Virus record (IMG/VR): IMGVR_UViG_3300037202_000197
Location: 1-35,639 of that record
Length of the DNA: 35,639 bases
Origin: a virus
Direction: 5' to 3' (one strand)
This document shows, piece by piece, positions 6,311 to 14,709 of the stretch. Positions within the stretch are counted from its first letter, which is position 1. Each line of letters opens with the position of its first letter. A program made the position numbers and the translations under genes. The notes beneath the pieces are model-generated. The model was not told where the DNA came from and made no database searches. It was given only the letters and a program-made list of their open reading frames with translations.

Positions 6311-7525
6311 ATGTTGGTCAAACCCATCGAAACACCGGCCGTATGCTCACGCGACGCCCTTTTGCAGGGCTTTGAAGGCGAACTGCTGCAGCAAGGATAC
6401 CCACCAAGTACCGTTCACAGAAAGAAGAGACTGTTTGCCGATCTGAGCGATTGGCTGCAGGCTCAGGAATTAACCGCGGGCGATCTGTCATTCCGACTGG
6501 CGGATCGTTTCTTACGCGACCGTAGATCCGCAGGCTTCGCTAGACACAAGACGCACATGACCCTGCGTCCGATCCTTGATTATCTCCATCGACTGAAGCT
6601 AGCTCCTCCCCTTGAGGCGCCTGTGGGGGAAGGCCCTGCAAGCGTAATTCTGGACCGGTACCGGCGCTTTTTGACCATGGAGCGTTCCTTGATAGCCACT
6701 ACGGTCGAGCGGTATATCGATCGTCTGCGCCCATTTCTGGATAGCAGGAATTCTGCAGATGCTCTGGAGCTTGGTAACCTGCGCCCGGCCGATATCATCT
6801 CGTTTGTGGTGGCGCGGTGTCCTCGCGAAAGCAGCAGCAGCGCGAAGTTGACAGTCACGGCGCTTCGGTCGTTCCTTGGCTTTCTTCATCTTGAAGGCAT
6901 CACGGAAAGATCGCTCGTCTGCGCCGTGCCATCGGTTGCCCGTCGCCGATTGGTGGGTTTGCCCAAGGGGCTTGAGCCCGATCAGGTTCAGCGCCTACTT
7001 GCGTCATGCCATGCAAATACTCCCGTCGGCTGTCGGGACCTTGCCATTCTGACCCTGCTGGTCCGGCTGGGACTACGACGCGGCGAGGTCGCAAAGCTCA
7101 TGTTGGACGATATCGACTGGCGAGCGGGCACGATCGTGGTGCGCGGCAAGGGAAACTGTATAGAACGCGTTCCCTTGCCGCAGGACGTCGGCCTCCGGCT
7201 GGTCGAATACCTGGAGCAGGCCCGCCCCATGAACGCACTGGGCCGCGCCGTATTCGTCAGGTGCGTCGCTCCCTATCACCATCTCACTCCGACTCGCGTG
7301 AGCACGATCGTGGCGGATGCTGCACGGAGGGCCGATCTCGGGCGCGTCCACGCGCATCGCCTGCGCCATACCGCAGCTACGCAACTTTTACGTGCCGGTG
7401 CGTCACTACCGGAAATCGGTCAACTCTTGCGTCACGTTCGTACCGGGACGACAGCGATCTATGCGAAGGTCGACCGTAACGGCTTGCGCATGATTGCGCG
7501 CCCATGGCCGGGAGACGTCCAATGA
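6311..7525 (+). CDS. ritA: Tyrosine recombinase RitA
   Basis: A 404-residue tyrosine recombinase (phage integrase family), first gene of the RIT trio. An N-terminal extension of about 105 residues precedes a SAM-like DNA-binding domain (about 112-200) and the catalytic domain (about 220-395). The catalytic set is complete: Arg256 in GLRRGEV, Lys280 in VRGKGN, His349 and Arg352 in HRLRH, His375 in LLRHV, and the nucleophile Tyr384 in TAIYAKVD. The ATG at 6311 follows the strong ribosome site AGAGGAG, which lies in a potential hairpin. The stop overlaps the start of ritB in ATGA, indicating coupled translation. The product is predicted to act with RitB and RitC on the element ends, not as the phage integrase. 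Confidence 0.93.
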   Translation: MLVKPIETPAVCSRDALLQGFEGELLQQGYPPSTVHRKKRLFADLSDWLQAQELTAGDLSFRLADRFLRDRRSAGFARHKTHMTLRPILDYLHRLKLAPPLEAPVGEGPASVILDRYRRFLTMERSLIATTVERYIDRLRPFLDSRNSADALELGNLRPADIISFVVARCPRESSSSAKLTVTALRSFLGFLHLEGITERSLVCAVPSVARRRLVGLPKGLEPDQVQRLLASCHANTPVGCRDLAILTLLVRLGLRRGEVAKLMLDDIDWRAGTIVVRGKGNCIERVPLPQDVGLRLVEYLEQARPMNALGRAVFVRCVAPYHHLTPTRVSTIVADAARRADLGRVHAHRLRHTAATQLLRAGASLPEIGQLLRHVRTGTTAIYAKVDRNGLRMIARPWPGDVQ

Positions 7526-8442
7526 GCGCCATTCGCCAAGCTCTCACAGAGTATCTGGCCATGCGCCGCGCCCTTGGTTACAAGCTTGACAAAACAGAGA
7601 GACTTCTCGGTCAGTTCGTTTCCTTCGTCGAAGATCGCGGCGAAAACTGTTTGACAACCGAAACGGCGCTGGCTTGGGCAACTCTCCCCGCAGGCGCCGA
7701 CGCAAGCTGGACTTCCAGGCGACTTGCCGAAGTTCGTATCTTCGCCCGACACCTCCATGGGCTCGACCCTGCCACCCAGGTGCCGTCAATGGGCATCCTG
7801 CCAGGCCGAGCACGCAGAGCAACACCGTACCTCTACTCGTCACACGAAATCTCGAACCTGATGTCGGCGACGGCGATCGTGCGCGGGTCCCACTTGCAGG
7901 CAACGTATCGGACACTGATTGGCGTGCTGGCGGCAACCGGAATGCGTGTCGGAGAGGCGATCGGACTCGACAGCGATGACTTCGACGCGATCAATGGCCT
8001 GCTCACGATCCGCAACGGCAAATTCGGCAAGCTGCGCGAATTGCCGTTGCACCCAACCGTGGTCACGGCCCTGCAGGACTACTTGCGCCGCAATGATCGT
8101 CCTCATCAGGCGGGCACGTCGGCATTGCTGTCGTGTTCGGCAGGCAGGCGACTGCGCTACAAGAACGTGCTGGAGACATTCCGGAAACTGCTACGCCATT
8201 GCGGTATCTCACCACGTTCGGCCGCATGCAGGCCGAGGATCCATGATCTCCGGCATGGCTTCGCCGTCAATACCATCATTGATGGTTACAAGGCAGGCGA
8301 ACCCGGGACCCGCATGGCGATCTTGTCAACCTATCTTGGTCATGTCGACCCTGCCAACACCTACTGGTATCTTTCGGCCGCACCGGAATTGCTGGGGTTG
8401 GCTGGCGATCGACTTGAGCGCCACCTTGGAGGTGACGCATGA
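7522..8442 (+). CDS. ritB: Tyrosine recombinase RitB
   Basis: A 306-residue tyrosine recombinase, second gene of the trio. The start at 7522 is chosen over the ATG at 7504 because it gives an ATGA overlap with ritA and is preceded by GGGAGA. The catalytic residues seen are Arg142 in GMRVGEA, Lys170 or Lys167 in NGKFGKLR, His241 and Arg244 in IHDLRH, His274 in YLGHV and Tyr283 in NTYWYLSA. A second tyrosine (Tyr281) sits two residues earlier, so the nucleophile assignment rests on the usual spacing. The N-terminal DNA-binding region is about 1-95. The gene ends in another ATGA overlap with ritC. Confidence 0.92.
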   Translation: MSAIRQALTEYLAMRRALGYKLDKTERLLGQFVSFVEDRGENCLTTETALAWATLPAGADASWTSRRLAEVRIFARHLHGLDPATQVPSMGILPGRARRATPYLYSSHEISNLMSATAIVRGSHLQATYRTLIGVLAATGMRVGEAIGLDSDDFDAINGLLTIRNGKFGKLRELPLHPTVVTALQDYLRRNDRPHQAGTSALLSCSAGRRLRYKNVLETFRKLLRHCGISPRSAACRPRIHDLRHGFAVNTIIDGYKAGEPGTRMAILSTYLGHVDPANTYWYLSAAPELLGLAGDRLERHLGGDA

Positions 8443-9428
8443 CCGCACTTGCCACGACTTTGCAGGCGTTCTTCACTGATCGCCTCGTCCGTCAGCGTCA
8501 GGTCAGCCCGAACACGCTCTGTGCATATCGGGATACCCTGCGGCTATTGCTGGTCTTCGCATCAGACAGGAAAGGCAATGCCCCAAGCAAGCTGGATATC
8601 GACGATCTGGATGCTTCGCTGGTCGGGGCCTTCCTCAACGACTTGGAACAGCAGAGAAAGAACAGCGTGCGCACCCGCAATGCGCGGCTTGCTGCCATCC
8701 GTTCCCTGTTTCGATACGCGGCGCTTCGGCATCCAGAGCATGCTTCTGCCATCGAGCGCGTTCTTGCCATTCCACCAAAGCGCTTCGAGCGACGGCTCGT
8801 GACCTTCCTGACCGAGGAGGAAATCAACGCCTTGCTCGCCGCGCCCGATCGGTCGAAGTGGGCCGGGCGGCGCGACACCGCACTGTTCAGCCTCGCTGTC
8901 CAGACCGGTCTTCGGGCGTCTGAACTGACCGGCCTGAGCTGCGCCGATGTCCATCTCGGAACCGGTGCGCATGTAAGCTGCAACGGGAAGGGACGAAAGC
9001 AACGGATCACGCCGCTCACCTCGGGCACAGTCGCCGTCTTGCGTTCCTGGCTGGCCGAACGGGCCGGTCAGCCAGATGCGCCGCTCTTCACCACACAGAC
9101 TGGAAGAAGACTCAGCCGGGACGCTCTGGAGCACAGGCTTGCCAAATACGTCGGGAACGCCACCGGCGTTTGTCCCTCGCTGGCAGAAAAATCGGTGACC
9201 ATGCATGTATTGCGGCATTCAGCCGCCATGCGATTGCTGCGCGCCGGCATCGACACCTCGGTGATCGCACTCTGGCTCGGCCACGAACAGATCGAGACGA
9301 CCCAAATCTACCTGCACGCGGATCTGGAGATCAAGGAACGCGCTCTGGAGAAGACAGCTCCGATAGAGACAAAACCCGGCCGTTTCCGACCGACCGACAA
9401 ACTGCTCGCCTTCCTGGAGGCTCTCTGA
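8439..9428 (+). CDS. ritC: Tyrosine recombinase RitC
   Basis: A 329-residue XerC/D-like recombinase, third gene of the trio. The N-terminal core-binding domain spans about 5-110 and the catalytic domain about 122-300. Catalytic residues are Arg159 in GLRASEL, Lys184 in NGKGRKQR, His256 and Arg259 in MHVLRH, His282 in WLGHE and Tyr291 in TTQIYLHAD. All are present, so the enzyme should be active. The stop codon TGA at 9426-9428 touches the first bases of the right inverted repeat, leaving no spacer. Its size and sequence are closest to ordinary Xer-type integrases of the three. Confidence 0.93.
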   Translation: MTALATTLQAFFTDRLVRQRQVSPNTLCAYRDTLRLLLVFASDRKGNAPSKLDIDDLDASLVGAFLNDLEQQRKNSVRTRNARLAAIRSLFRYAALRHPEHASAIERVLAIPPKRFERRLVTFLTEEEINALLAAPDRSKWAGRRDTALFSLAVQTGLRASELTGLSCADVHLGTGAHVSCNGKGRKQRITPLTSGTVAVLRSWLAERAGQPDAPLFTTQTGRRLSRDALEHRLAKYVGNATGVCPSLAEKSVTMHVLRHSAAMRLLRAGIDTSVIALWLGHEQIETTQIYLHADLEIKERALEKTAPIETKPGRFRPTDKLLAFLEAL

Positions 9429-9510
9429 TTATGCCGACTCCATCGCAGCGATCCTCGCCCCAAAGGCCGGGTTGCCCACACAGGTCGGCATAATCTGGAC
9501 GTCGGCATAA
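9427..9510 (-). repeat. Right terminal inverted repeat of the RIT element
   Basis: Inverted copy of 6170-6253 with six differences. It holds TTATGCCGAC at 9429-9438 and GTCGGCATAA at 9484-9493 and 9501-9510. Read on the minus strand it is open in the frame of the broken DUF3489 gene, adds about 26 foreign residues and then supplies the stop codon TAA at 9429-9431. Confidence 0.9.
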
Positions 9511-9959
9511 TGGTTCTGCCAGTCGGTCGCCTTGGCAATCTCGGCCAGCGTCGCGCCGCCCTTGCGGCGCAGCAGTTCGATCACGATGGCCTTCTTGCTG
9601 CCTTCGCGCGCCGTGGGCGCGCCGTCCTCGGCCTTGGCCGCCTTCCTCGACCTCTTGGCCTTCGGTGCAACGTCGGCCACTTGGGGCGCGGCTGGGGCCT
9701 CCAGTTTCTGGATGGCCTTCCAGATTCGCGCTACGGCGCTCTTGCGGTCCGTGAACTTCTTGACCGGCTTCAGGTCGGTACCGAATCCGGCGACTCCGGC
9801 GAAGCTGTTCCAGATCTGGACCAGCCGGTCGCTGGCCCAGTTGGCGGCGAGCTTGGCCAGCTCCTTTTCGCTGGCGAATTGCTCTTGGCCTTCCGGAATC
9901 TGCTCGGCGGCGGGGAAGGCTGTGATGGTGTTGTCGTTATCGATGGCAAATAGTCGCAT
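9510..9959 (-). pseudogene. 5' part of a DUF3489 protein, truncated by the RIT element
   Basis: The frame starts at 9959 (MRLFAIDNDNTITAF) and reads about 150 native residues to TDWQNH, then runs into the element's right repeat and stops at 9429. Residues 1-90 form a conserved N-terminal region. Residues 95-118 are a Lys/Ala-rich linker (KAKRSRKAAKAEDG). Residues 119-150 begin the DUF3489 helix-turn-helix-like domain (SKKAIVIELLRRKGGATLAE), which is cut in its recognition-helix region. Its 3' half lies at 6032-6142. DUF3489 proteins are phage-linked with unknown function, and the domain resembles a DNA-binding fold. The truncated 176-residue product may still be made but should lack DNA binding. 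Confidence 0.85.
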
Positions 9960-9972
9960 GGTGTTTTCCTCT

Positions 9973-10155
9973 CTACTGCTCGTTTGCGGGGCGGCGCAGG
10001 CGGGCAGCCCCCCGGACGCGAACCTCGCGTCCGGTTGCCAGGTTGGTTCCGTACCAGCCGCCGTGCGGCGACTCGCGGGTGATGCGCACCTTGGCCAGCA
10101 CTCCGCTGACCTTGGCGATGTAGGTCGATCCGATCTGTACGTCCTGCTTCTTCAT
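9973..10155 (-). CDS. Small conserved protein upstream of DUF3489
   Basis: A 60-residue basic protein starting MKKQDVQIGSTYIAKVSG. The start at 10155 is chosen because GAGGTG lies just before it, rather than the ATG 39 bases further upstream. The sequence looks like a small beta barrel (TYIAKVSGVLAKVRI, GGWYGTNLATGREVRVR), a form I associate with small proteins placed directly before DUF3489 genes. It ends 13 bases before the DUF3489 start, so the two were probably one transcript ending at the terminator at 5985-6011. The function is unknown; the Arg-rich C-terminus suggests nucleic-acid contact. Confidence 0.65.
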   Translation of the reverse strand: MKKQDVQIGSTYIAKVSGVLAKVRITRESPHGGWYGTNLATGREVRVRGAARLRRPANEQ

Positions 10156-10298
10156 GGCACCTCGATTCATCACTCCGGTCGCGTGGAACCTCAAGGGGAA
10201 TGTTCGAGAATCGCGCAGAAAAATGAGCGACCCGAATGGGAGGCGAAGCGTCGGCCTTTCCCAAATCTGATCGCTCCGAGGGCGGGAAAGCTTTAATC

Positions 10299-10826
10299 AT
10301 GGGCATCTCCATTCGCGCTTATGCCCGGATGCGCGGTTGCGCGAAATCCGCGGTTGAGAAGGCCATCAAAACGAAGCGGATCACACCATTGCCGGACGGC
10401 ACCATCGATCCGGAACGGGCCGACCAGGAGTGGGCGAAGAACACCTTCGCCGGGCACACGCTCAACCGCGCGCAGGCCGCGCCGGCGCCGCGTAGTAGCT
10501 CCGCGCTGCCGCCGGAACCTGGTCCGTCCGGAGATCCGGTCGCAGCCTACCTCCGCGCGCGGGCGGTCAACGAGACATTCAAAGCGAAGGTCTCGCAGAT
10601 GGAATACGAGGAGCGGGCCGGCAAGCTGATCCCGGCAGCCCGCGCCTCTGAGTACGCCGCAAGTTTCTCCGCGATCGTCAAGGACGGCCTGATGGCCATG
10701 CCCGACCGCCTCTCGCCGATGCTGGCGGCCGTGGCTGATGAGAAGGCGATCCATCGCATGCTGGTGGCAGAAGTTTCGGCTCTGCTGCGGAAGGTGAGCA
10801 AGGCTGTCGCGGACGCGGGCCTCTAA
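10299..10826 (+). CDS. Terminase small subunit (Nu1-like)
   Basis: A 175-residue protein directly upstream of the large terminase, with only 2 bases between them. Residues 1-45 form a helix-turn-helix (MGISIRAYARMRGCAKSAVE, then ITPLPDGTIDPERADQEW) typical of Nu1-like small terminases that bind the packaging site. Residues 50-85 are a Pro/Ser-rich linker. The rest is helical (RARAVNETFKAKVSQMEYEE) and likely oligomerises or contacts the large subunit. The start at 10299 is preferred to the ATG at 10236 because the first 21 residues of the longer form look like random translation. It is the first gene of the late operon. Confidence 0.8.
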   Translation: MGISIRAYARMRGCAKSAVEKAIKTKRITPLPDGTIDPERADQEWAKNTFAGHTLNRAQAAPAPRSSSALPPEPGPSGDPVAAYLRARAVNETFKAKVSQMEYEERAGKLIPAARASEYAASFSAIVKDGLMAMPDRLSPMLAAVADEKAIHRMLVAEVSALLRKVSKAVADAGL

Positions 10827-10828
10827 AC

Positions 10829-12721
10829 ATGCAACCGTTCTCCATACATGAAGTGGGCGCCGCGGCGATGCTGCCGCCGCGCGAGATCACGGTTTCGCAA
10901 TGGGCCGACGAGAACCGGGTGCTCACCGGCGGCGCTGCGGCTGAGCGGGGCCAGTGGCGCTCGCGGCCGTACCAGCGTGAGCCCATGGACGTCCTCAGCC
11001 CGTCGCATCCCTGCCGCCAGGCGGTGTTGCTATCCGGGTCGCAGCTCCTGAAGACCGAGGTGCTGCTGAACTTTCTCGGATTCATTGCGGACGTGGATCC
11101 GGGCCCGGTGCTGGTGGTGGAGCCTCGCACCGAGGATGCCAAAGCGCTCTCGAAGGACCGCGTAGCGCCGATGTTCCGCAGCACGCCGGCACTGCGCGGG
11201 AAGATCTCGCCGGTCAAGTCGCGCGACTCAAATAACACTACGCTGCACAAGGTCTTCGCCAACGGCGCCGGCCACATCACGTTAACTGGCGCGATCTCGC
11301 CCTCCGGGCTGGCCATGCGGCCGATCCGATATGCGCTGCTCGATGAGGTGGACCGGTATCCGGCCAGTGCCGGCAGCGAGGGCGATCCGGTGTCGTTGGC
11401 GGTCCAGCGCACCGCCGAGTTCGCCCACAACAAAAAGATCGTCATGGCATCCACGCCGACGATCAAGGGCATCAGCCGGATCGAACTCGCGTGGGGGGAA
11501 AGCGACCAGCGCGATTACTTCGTGCCCTGCCCCAAGTGCGGCGACTTCCAGATGCTCGTGTTCGGCGACGGGACCGGGCCCGGCCTGGTGTGGCCCGAGG
11601 GGAAACCCGAGGAGGCCATGTACCGTTGCGCCGGGTGCCAGGAGTTGATTCCCCACCACCAGAAGGCCTGGATGGTGGAGCGCGGCGAGTACCGAGCGCA
11701 GAATCCGTCCTCGCCGATTCCGGGGTTCCGGCTGTCGCAGTTGATCTCGCCGAAGAAATCCTGGGGCGACATCGCTTCCGAGTTCCTGGCAGCGAAAAAG
11801 TCTCCGGAGACTCTCAAGGCGTTCAAGAATACGGTTCTGGCCGAGCTGTGGGAAGACACCCACGAAGTGCCTACCGACGCGCACGCTCTGTGGAGCCGCT
11901 GTGAACCTTTCGAAGCCGAGGCGCCGGATGGGGTCGCACTGGTCACTGCCGGAGTGGACGTACAGGCCGACCGGCTGGAGTTGGAAATCGTGGGCTGGGG
12001 CCGGGACGAGGAGTCCTGGTCGATCGCGTACCACGTGATCCCTGGCGATGTGATGCGCACGGAGGTGTGGGATCACTTGGAGGGCTTGCTGCTCAGCGAG
12101 TACTTGCACGCCTCCGGGCTGCCGATGCGGATTGTGGCGACGTGCATCGACTGCGGGTTCAAGGACGCGACCGTATTGCGCTTCACGCGCGACCGCTACA
12201 ACCGTCGTGTCTACGCCACCAAGGGCCGCGCTGGCGAATCGCCGATCTGGCCGCGGAAGCCGGGCCGGAAGAATCAAACGCCGTTCTTCATGATCGGCGT
12301 GGATGCGGGGAAGGCAGCACTCTACGACCGGCTGAAGATCGGGAAGCCGGGGCCGGGATATTGTCATTTCCCAATTGGACGCGACCTGGAGTACTTCGAG
12401 CAGTTGACCGCTGAGAAGAAGTTTACGCGCTATCACAACGGCTTTCCGAAGCAGGAGTGGCGAAAGCCGGCCAACGCCCGGAACGAGGCGCTCGATGCGC
12501 GGAACTACGCTTACGCAGCACTGCATGCGCTTTACGCCAGCGGGTTGAAGCTGCCGGTTCATTGTGACCGTTTCGCACGGATGGTCGCGGCGAGGCGAGG
12601 AGAGAGTGAGTCGCAAGTAGCGACGCCAAGGCCGGCCAGTCCCCAAACGCACGCTCCAACTGCCGTTGAGCGCGGCGATGACCCTTGGATACCGCGCCGT
12701 AACTGGTTCGGACGGAGTTGA
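10829..12721 (+). CDS. Terminase large subunit (lambda GpA family)
   Basis: A 630-residue packaging motor and nuclease. The ATPase domain has a Walker A-like loop SGSQLLKT at 69-76 and Walker B YALLDEVD at 168-175, followed by the coupling motif ASTPT (207-211). A zinc finger is formed by CPKC (234-237) and CAGC (267-270). The nuclease domain begins near TAGVDVQADRLELEIVGWG (373-391). The length is close to lambda gpA (641). The Walker A loop reads SQLLKT where GpA relatives often have a Gly before the Lys. The protein would cut and pump phage DNA through the portal encoded at 13015. Confidence 0.95.
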   Translation: MQPFSIHEVGAAAMLPPREITVSQWADENRVLTGGAAAERGQWRSRPYQREPMDVLSPSHPCRQAVLLSGSQLLKTEVLLNFLGFIADVDPGPVLVVEPRTEDAKALSKDRVAPMFRSTPALRGKISPVKSRDSNNTTLHKVFANGAGHITLTGAISPSGLAMRPIRYALLDEVDRYPASAGSEGDPVSLAVQRTAEFAHNKKIVMASTPTIKGISRIELAWGESDQRDYFVPCPKCGDFQMLVFGDGTGPGLVWPEGKPEEAMYRCAGCQELIPHHQKAWMVERGEYRAQNPSSPIPGFRLSQLISPKKSWGDIASEFLAAKKSPETLKAFKNTVLAELWEDTHEVPTDAHALWSRCEPFEAEAPDGVALVTAGVDVQADRLELEIVGWGRDEESWSIAYHVIPGDVMRTEVWDHLEGLLLSEYLHASGLPMRIVATCIDCGFKDATVLRFTRDRYNRRVYATKGRAGESPIWPRKPGRKNQTPFFMIGVDAGKAALYDRLKIGKPGPGYCHFPIGRDLEYFEQLTAEKKFTRYHNGFPKQEWRKPANARNEALDARNYAYAALHALYASGLKLPVHCDRFARMVAARRGESESQVATPRPASPQTHAPTAVERGDDPWIPRRNWFGRS

Positions 12722-12722
12722 T

Positions 12723-12977
12723 ATGGCTTTAACGATTCAACAGTTGCAAGCGAACCTGGATGCGGTCAACCAGGCACTCGGCAATCCGACGCTGAAGGTG
12801 CGCTTTCCGGACGGGCGCGAGGTGACGTACCGTTCCGTAGACGAACTCCGCAAAGCGAAAGCGGAGATCGAAGATGACATTCGGAAGGCCAGCGGGCAAA
12901 CCGGGAGCCGGGTGCGGTTCGCTCAGCATCAACGCGGCGATGGACCTACCGGGCCGACGCTGGACGACCGCTGGTGA
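12723..12977 (+). CDS. gpW-like head-tail connector
   Basis: An 84-residue protein starting MALTIQQLQANLDAVNQ at 12723, one base after the terminase stop. The start is chosen because the longer frame would overlap the terminase by about 55 bases. It shows the gpW pattern: an N-terminal helix, a small beta hairpin (LKVRFPDGREVTYRSV), then a second helix (DELRKAKAEIEDDIRKASG). In lambda gpW seals the portal after packaging. The position between terminase and portal is the same as in lambda. Confidence 0.8.
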   Translation: MALTIQQLQANLDAVNQALGNPTLKVRFPDGREVTYRSVDELRKAKAEIEDDIRKASGQTGSRVRFAQHQRGDGPTGPTLDDRW

Positions 12978-13014
12978 AAGGCCAGGCACATCATATGGAA
13001 ATCAGCTCGCCGAA

Positions 13015-14709
13015 ATGAATCTCCTCGATAAGGCGATCAGCGTCGTGGCGCCGCGCGTGGCGTTGCAGCGTGCGCGGAGCCGCGTGGCCCTGGAACTGAC
13101 CACCGGCTATCTCGAGCGGCACGCTCAGCGGTTCCGATATGACGGCGCCGCCGCCGGCCGTCGAAGCCACGGCTGGTACGCGGCCTCGACCGACGCCAAC
13201 GTCGAGTTGATGGGGTCGCTTATCTGGCTCCGCAACCGCAGCCGCGATCTGATCCGCAACAATCCTTATGCCGCCCGCGCGGTCGAGGAGTTGGCCGGCA
13301 ACGTGGTCGGAACCGGGATCGTACCGAAGGCCAAGACCGGTAATACGGCAATCGACAAGGTCATCGACGCCGAGTGGCCGTTCTTCGCCGAGGCTTGCGA
13401 CACGCCGCAGCGTCTCGATTTCTATGGCATGCAGACCCTGACCGTCCGCACCATGGCCGAGAGCGGCGAAGCGATTTTGCGATTCCGGCCGCGGCCCGCC
13501 GATGCAGGCCTTCGCATTCCGCTGCAGCTTCAGATGCTCGAAGCGGATTTTCTGGATCAGGCCCGAACCATGGGCCTGGTCAACGGGCACGTGATGGAAG
13601 GCGTGCAGTTCGATGAGACGGGCCGGCGCGTAGCGTATTGGCTGTTCACCTATCACCCGGGTGGGGTGCTGATCCTCAATCCGCGAGGCGGAATTGTGAG
13701 CCAGCCGGTTCCAGCCGATCAGATCATGCACGTCTATCGCGTGCTTCGGCCCGGCCAGGTTCGCGGCGTGCCGTGGCTCGCGCCCGTGATGATGGCGCTC
13801 CGGGATCTCGACGATTATTGCGACGCAGAGCGGGTGCGAAAGAAGATCGAGGCCTGCGTAACCGCGTTCGTCGAGCAGCCGGAAGGCATCGACGGCGATC
13901 CGTTGGGACTCGCCGGGACTGACCCGTCGAGCGGGCTTCCCGTCGAAAGCTTCCAGCCCGGCATGGTCGAGTATCTGAAACCCGGCCAGGTGGTCAAGTT
14001 CAACAATCCGCCGGCAGCGGGCGGGTACCGCGAATACAAGATGACCGAGCTGCAGGGCATCATGGCCGGTATCGGCCTGCCGTATGAACTCGGCACCGGC
14101 GACATGTCCCAGGTGAATTACTCTTCCTGGCGTGGCGGCATGTTGGGCTTCCGCAACACAGTCGAGGCCTTCCGATGGCTCACTTTGATCCCGCTGTTTG
14201 CAATGCCGGTCTGGCGGCGGTTCATCGACACGCTGATTCTTCAGGGCAAGATTCCACAATCTGCCGTCAACGAACCGAAGATCGGCCTGCGGACAGTCCA
14301 GTGGACCGCCCCGCGATTCGAGTCCGTCGATCCGGTGAAGGATGCGGAGGCGGTCTTGAAGGACGTCCGCATGGGTCGGAAGACATGGTTCGAGGCGGTG
14401 CTGGAGAACGGCTACGATCCCACCACGCAGATCGAGCAGATTGCGTTGTTCAACAAGCTGGTCGACAAATTCGAAATCATCCTGGATTCGGACCCGCGCA
14501 ACACCACGCTGCGCGGCCAGGAGCAGCCGGCCGGAACGGAGGAGCGCACGCCGAGCAGCAAAGCCGCTCCCGGTAAGTCCAAAGGCCAGGGATTCGCGGC
14601 GCTCTCGGAAGAGGACCTCGGCATGGTGAAGGATCTGCTGGTCGCCGGGATGTCGCGCGCGGGCGGCAGCTTCGAATCCGTGTCTCGCCTCTATCGCGGC
14701 TTTTATTAG
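13015..14709 (+). CDS. Portal protein (lambda gpB family)
   Basis: A 564-residue portal protein forming the ring through which DNA enters and leaves the capsid. The start MNLLDKAISVVAP at 13015 is used; the longer frame to 12874 would overlap the gpW gene. Family features include RNRSRDLIRNNPYAARAVEE near residues 70-89, MQLEADFLDQ-like and MHVYRVLRPGQVRGVPWLAP segments in the core, and the conserved YSSWRGGMLGFRN block near residue 370. The C-terminal 50 residues are charged and low in complexity. A 7-codon frame (12995-13018) ends in an ATGA overlap with the start and could couple its translation. The stop overlaps by 4 bases the stop of the convergent gene at 14706-15425. Confidence 0.92.
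   Translation: MNLLDKAISVVAPRVALQRARSRVALELTTGYLERHAQRFRYDGAAAGRRSHGWYAASTDANVELMGSLIWLRNRSRDLIRNNPYAARAVEELAGNVVGTGIVPKAKTGNTAIDKVIDAEWPFFAEACDTPQRLDFYGMQTLTVRTMAESGEAILRFRPRPADAGLRIPLQLQMLEADFLDQARTMGLVNGHVMEGVQFDETGRRVAYWLFTYHPGGVLILNPRGGIVSQPVPADQIMHVYRVLRPGQVRGVPWLAPVMMALRDLDDYCDAERVRKKIEACVTAFVEQPEGIDGDPLGLAGTDPSSGLPVESFQPGMVEYLKPGQVVKFNNPPAAGGYREYKMTELQGIMAGIGLPYELGTGDMSQVNYSSWRGGMLGFRNTVEAFRWLTLIPLFAMPVWRRFIDTLILQGKIPQSAVNEPKIGLRTVQWTAPRFESVDPVKDAEAVLKDVRMGRKTWFEAVLENGYDPTTQIEQIALFNKLVDKFEIILDSDPRNTTLRGQEQPAGTEERTPSSKAAPGKSKGQGFAALSEEDLGMVKDLLVAGMSRAGGSFESVSRLYRGFY

Larger units (their letters stand above)
6144..9517 (+). mobile_element. Recombinase-in-trio (RIT) element inserted in a DUF3489 gene
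   Basis: A 3.37-kb unit with three tyrosine recombinase genes in one direction, coupled by ATGA overlaps at 7522 and 8439, between terminal inverted repeats. The three-recombinase layout with lengths of about 404, 306 and 329 residues matches the published RIT class. There are no passenger genes. The inverted repeats match at 78 of 84 positions and contain the unit TTATGCCGAC in matched positions. The left end carries an extra palindromic copy of that unit outside the matched region. Both ends fall inside one DUF3489 reading frame. The exact boundary and any target duplication cannot be fixed without an empty site; candidate shared bases are only CA or CAC. Confidence 0.9.

Noticed and set aside
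6311-9428. The three recombinases as the phage's own integrase
   Set aside because: They lie between their own inverted repeats inside a broken gene, the standard layout of a separate RIT element. The true phage integrase and attachment site are not visible here.
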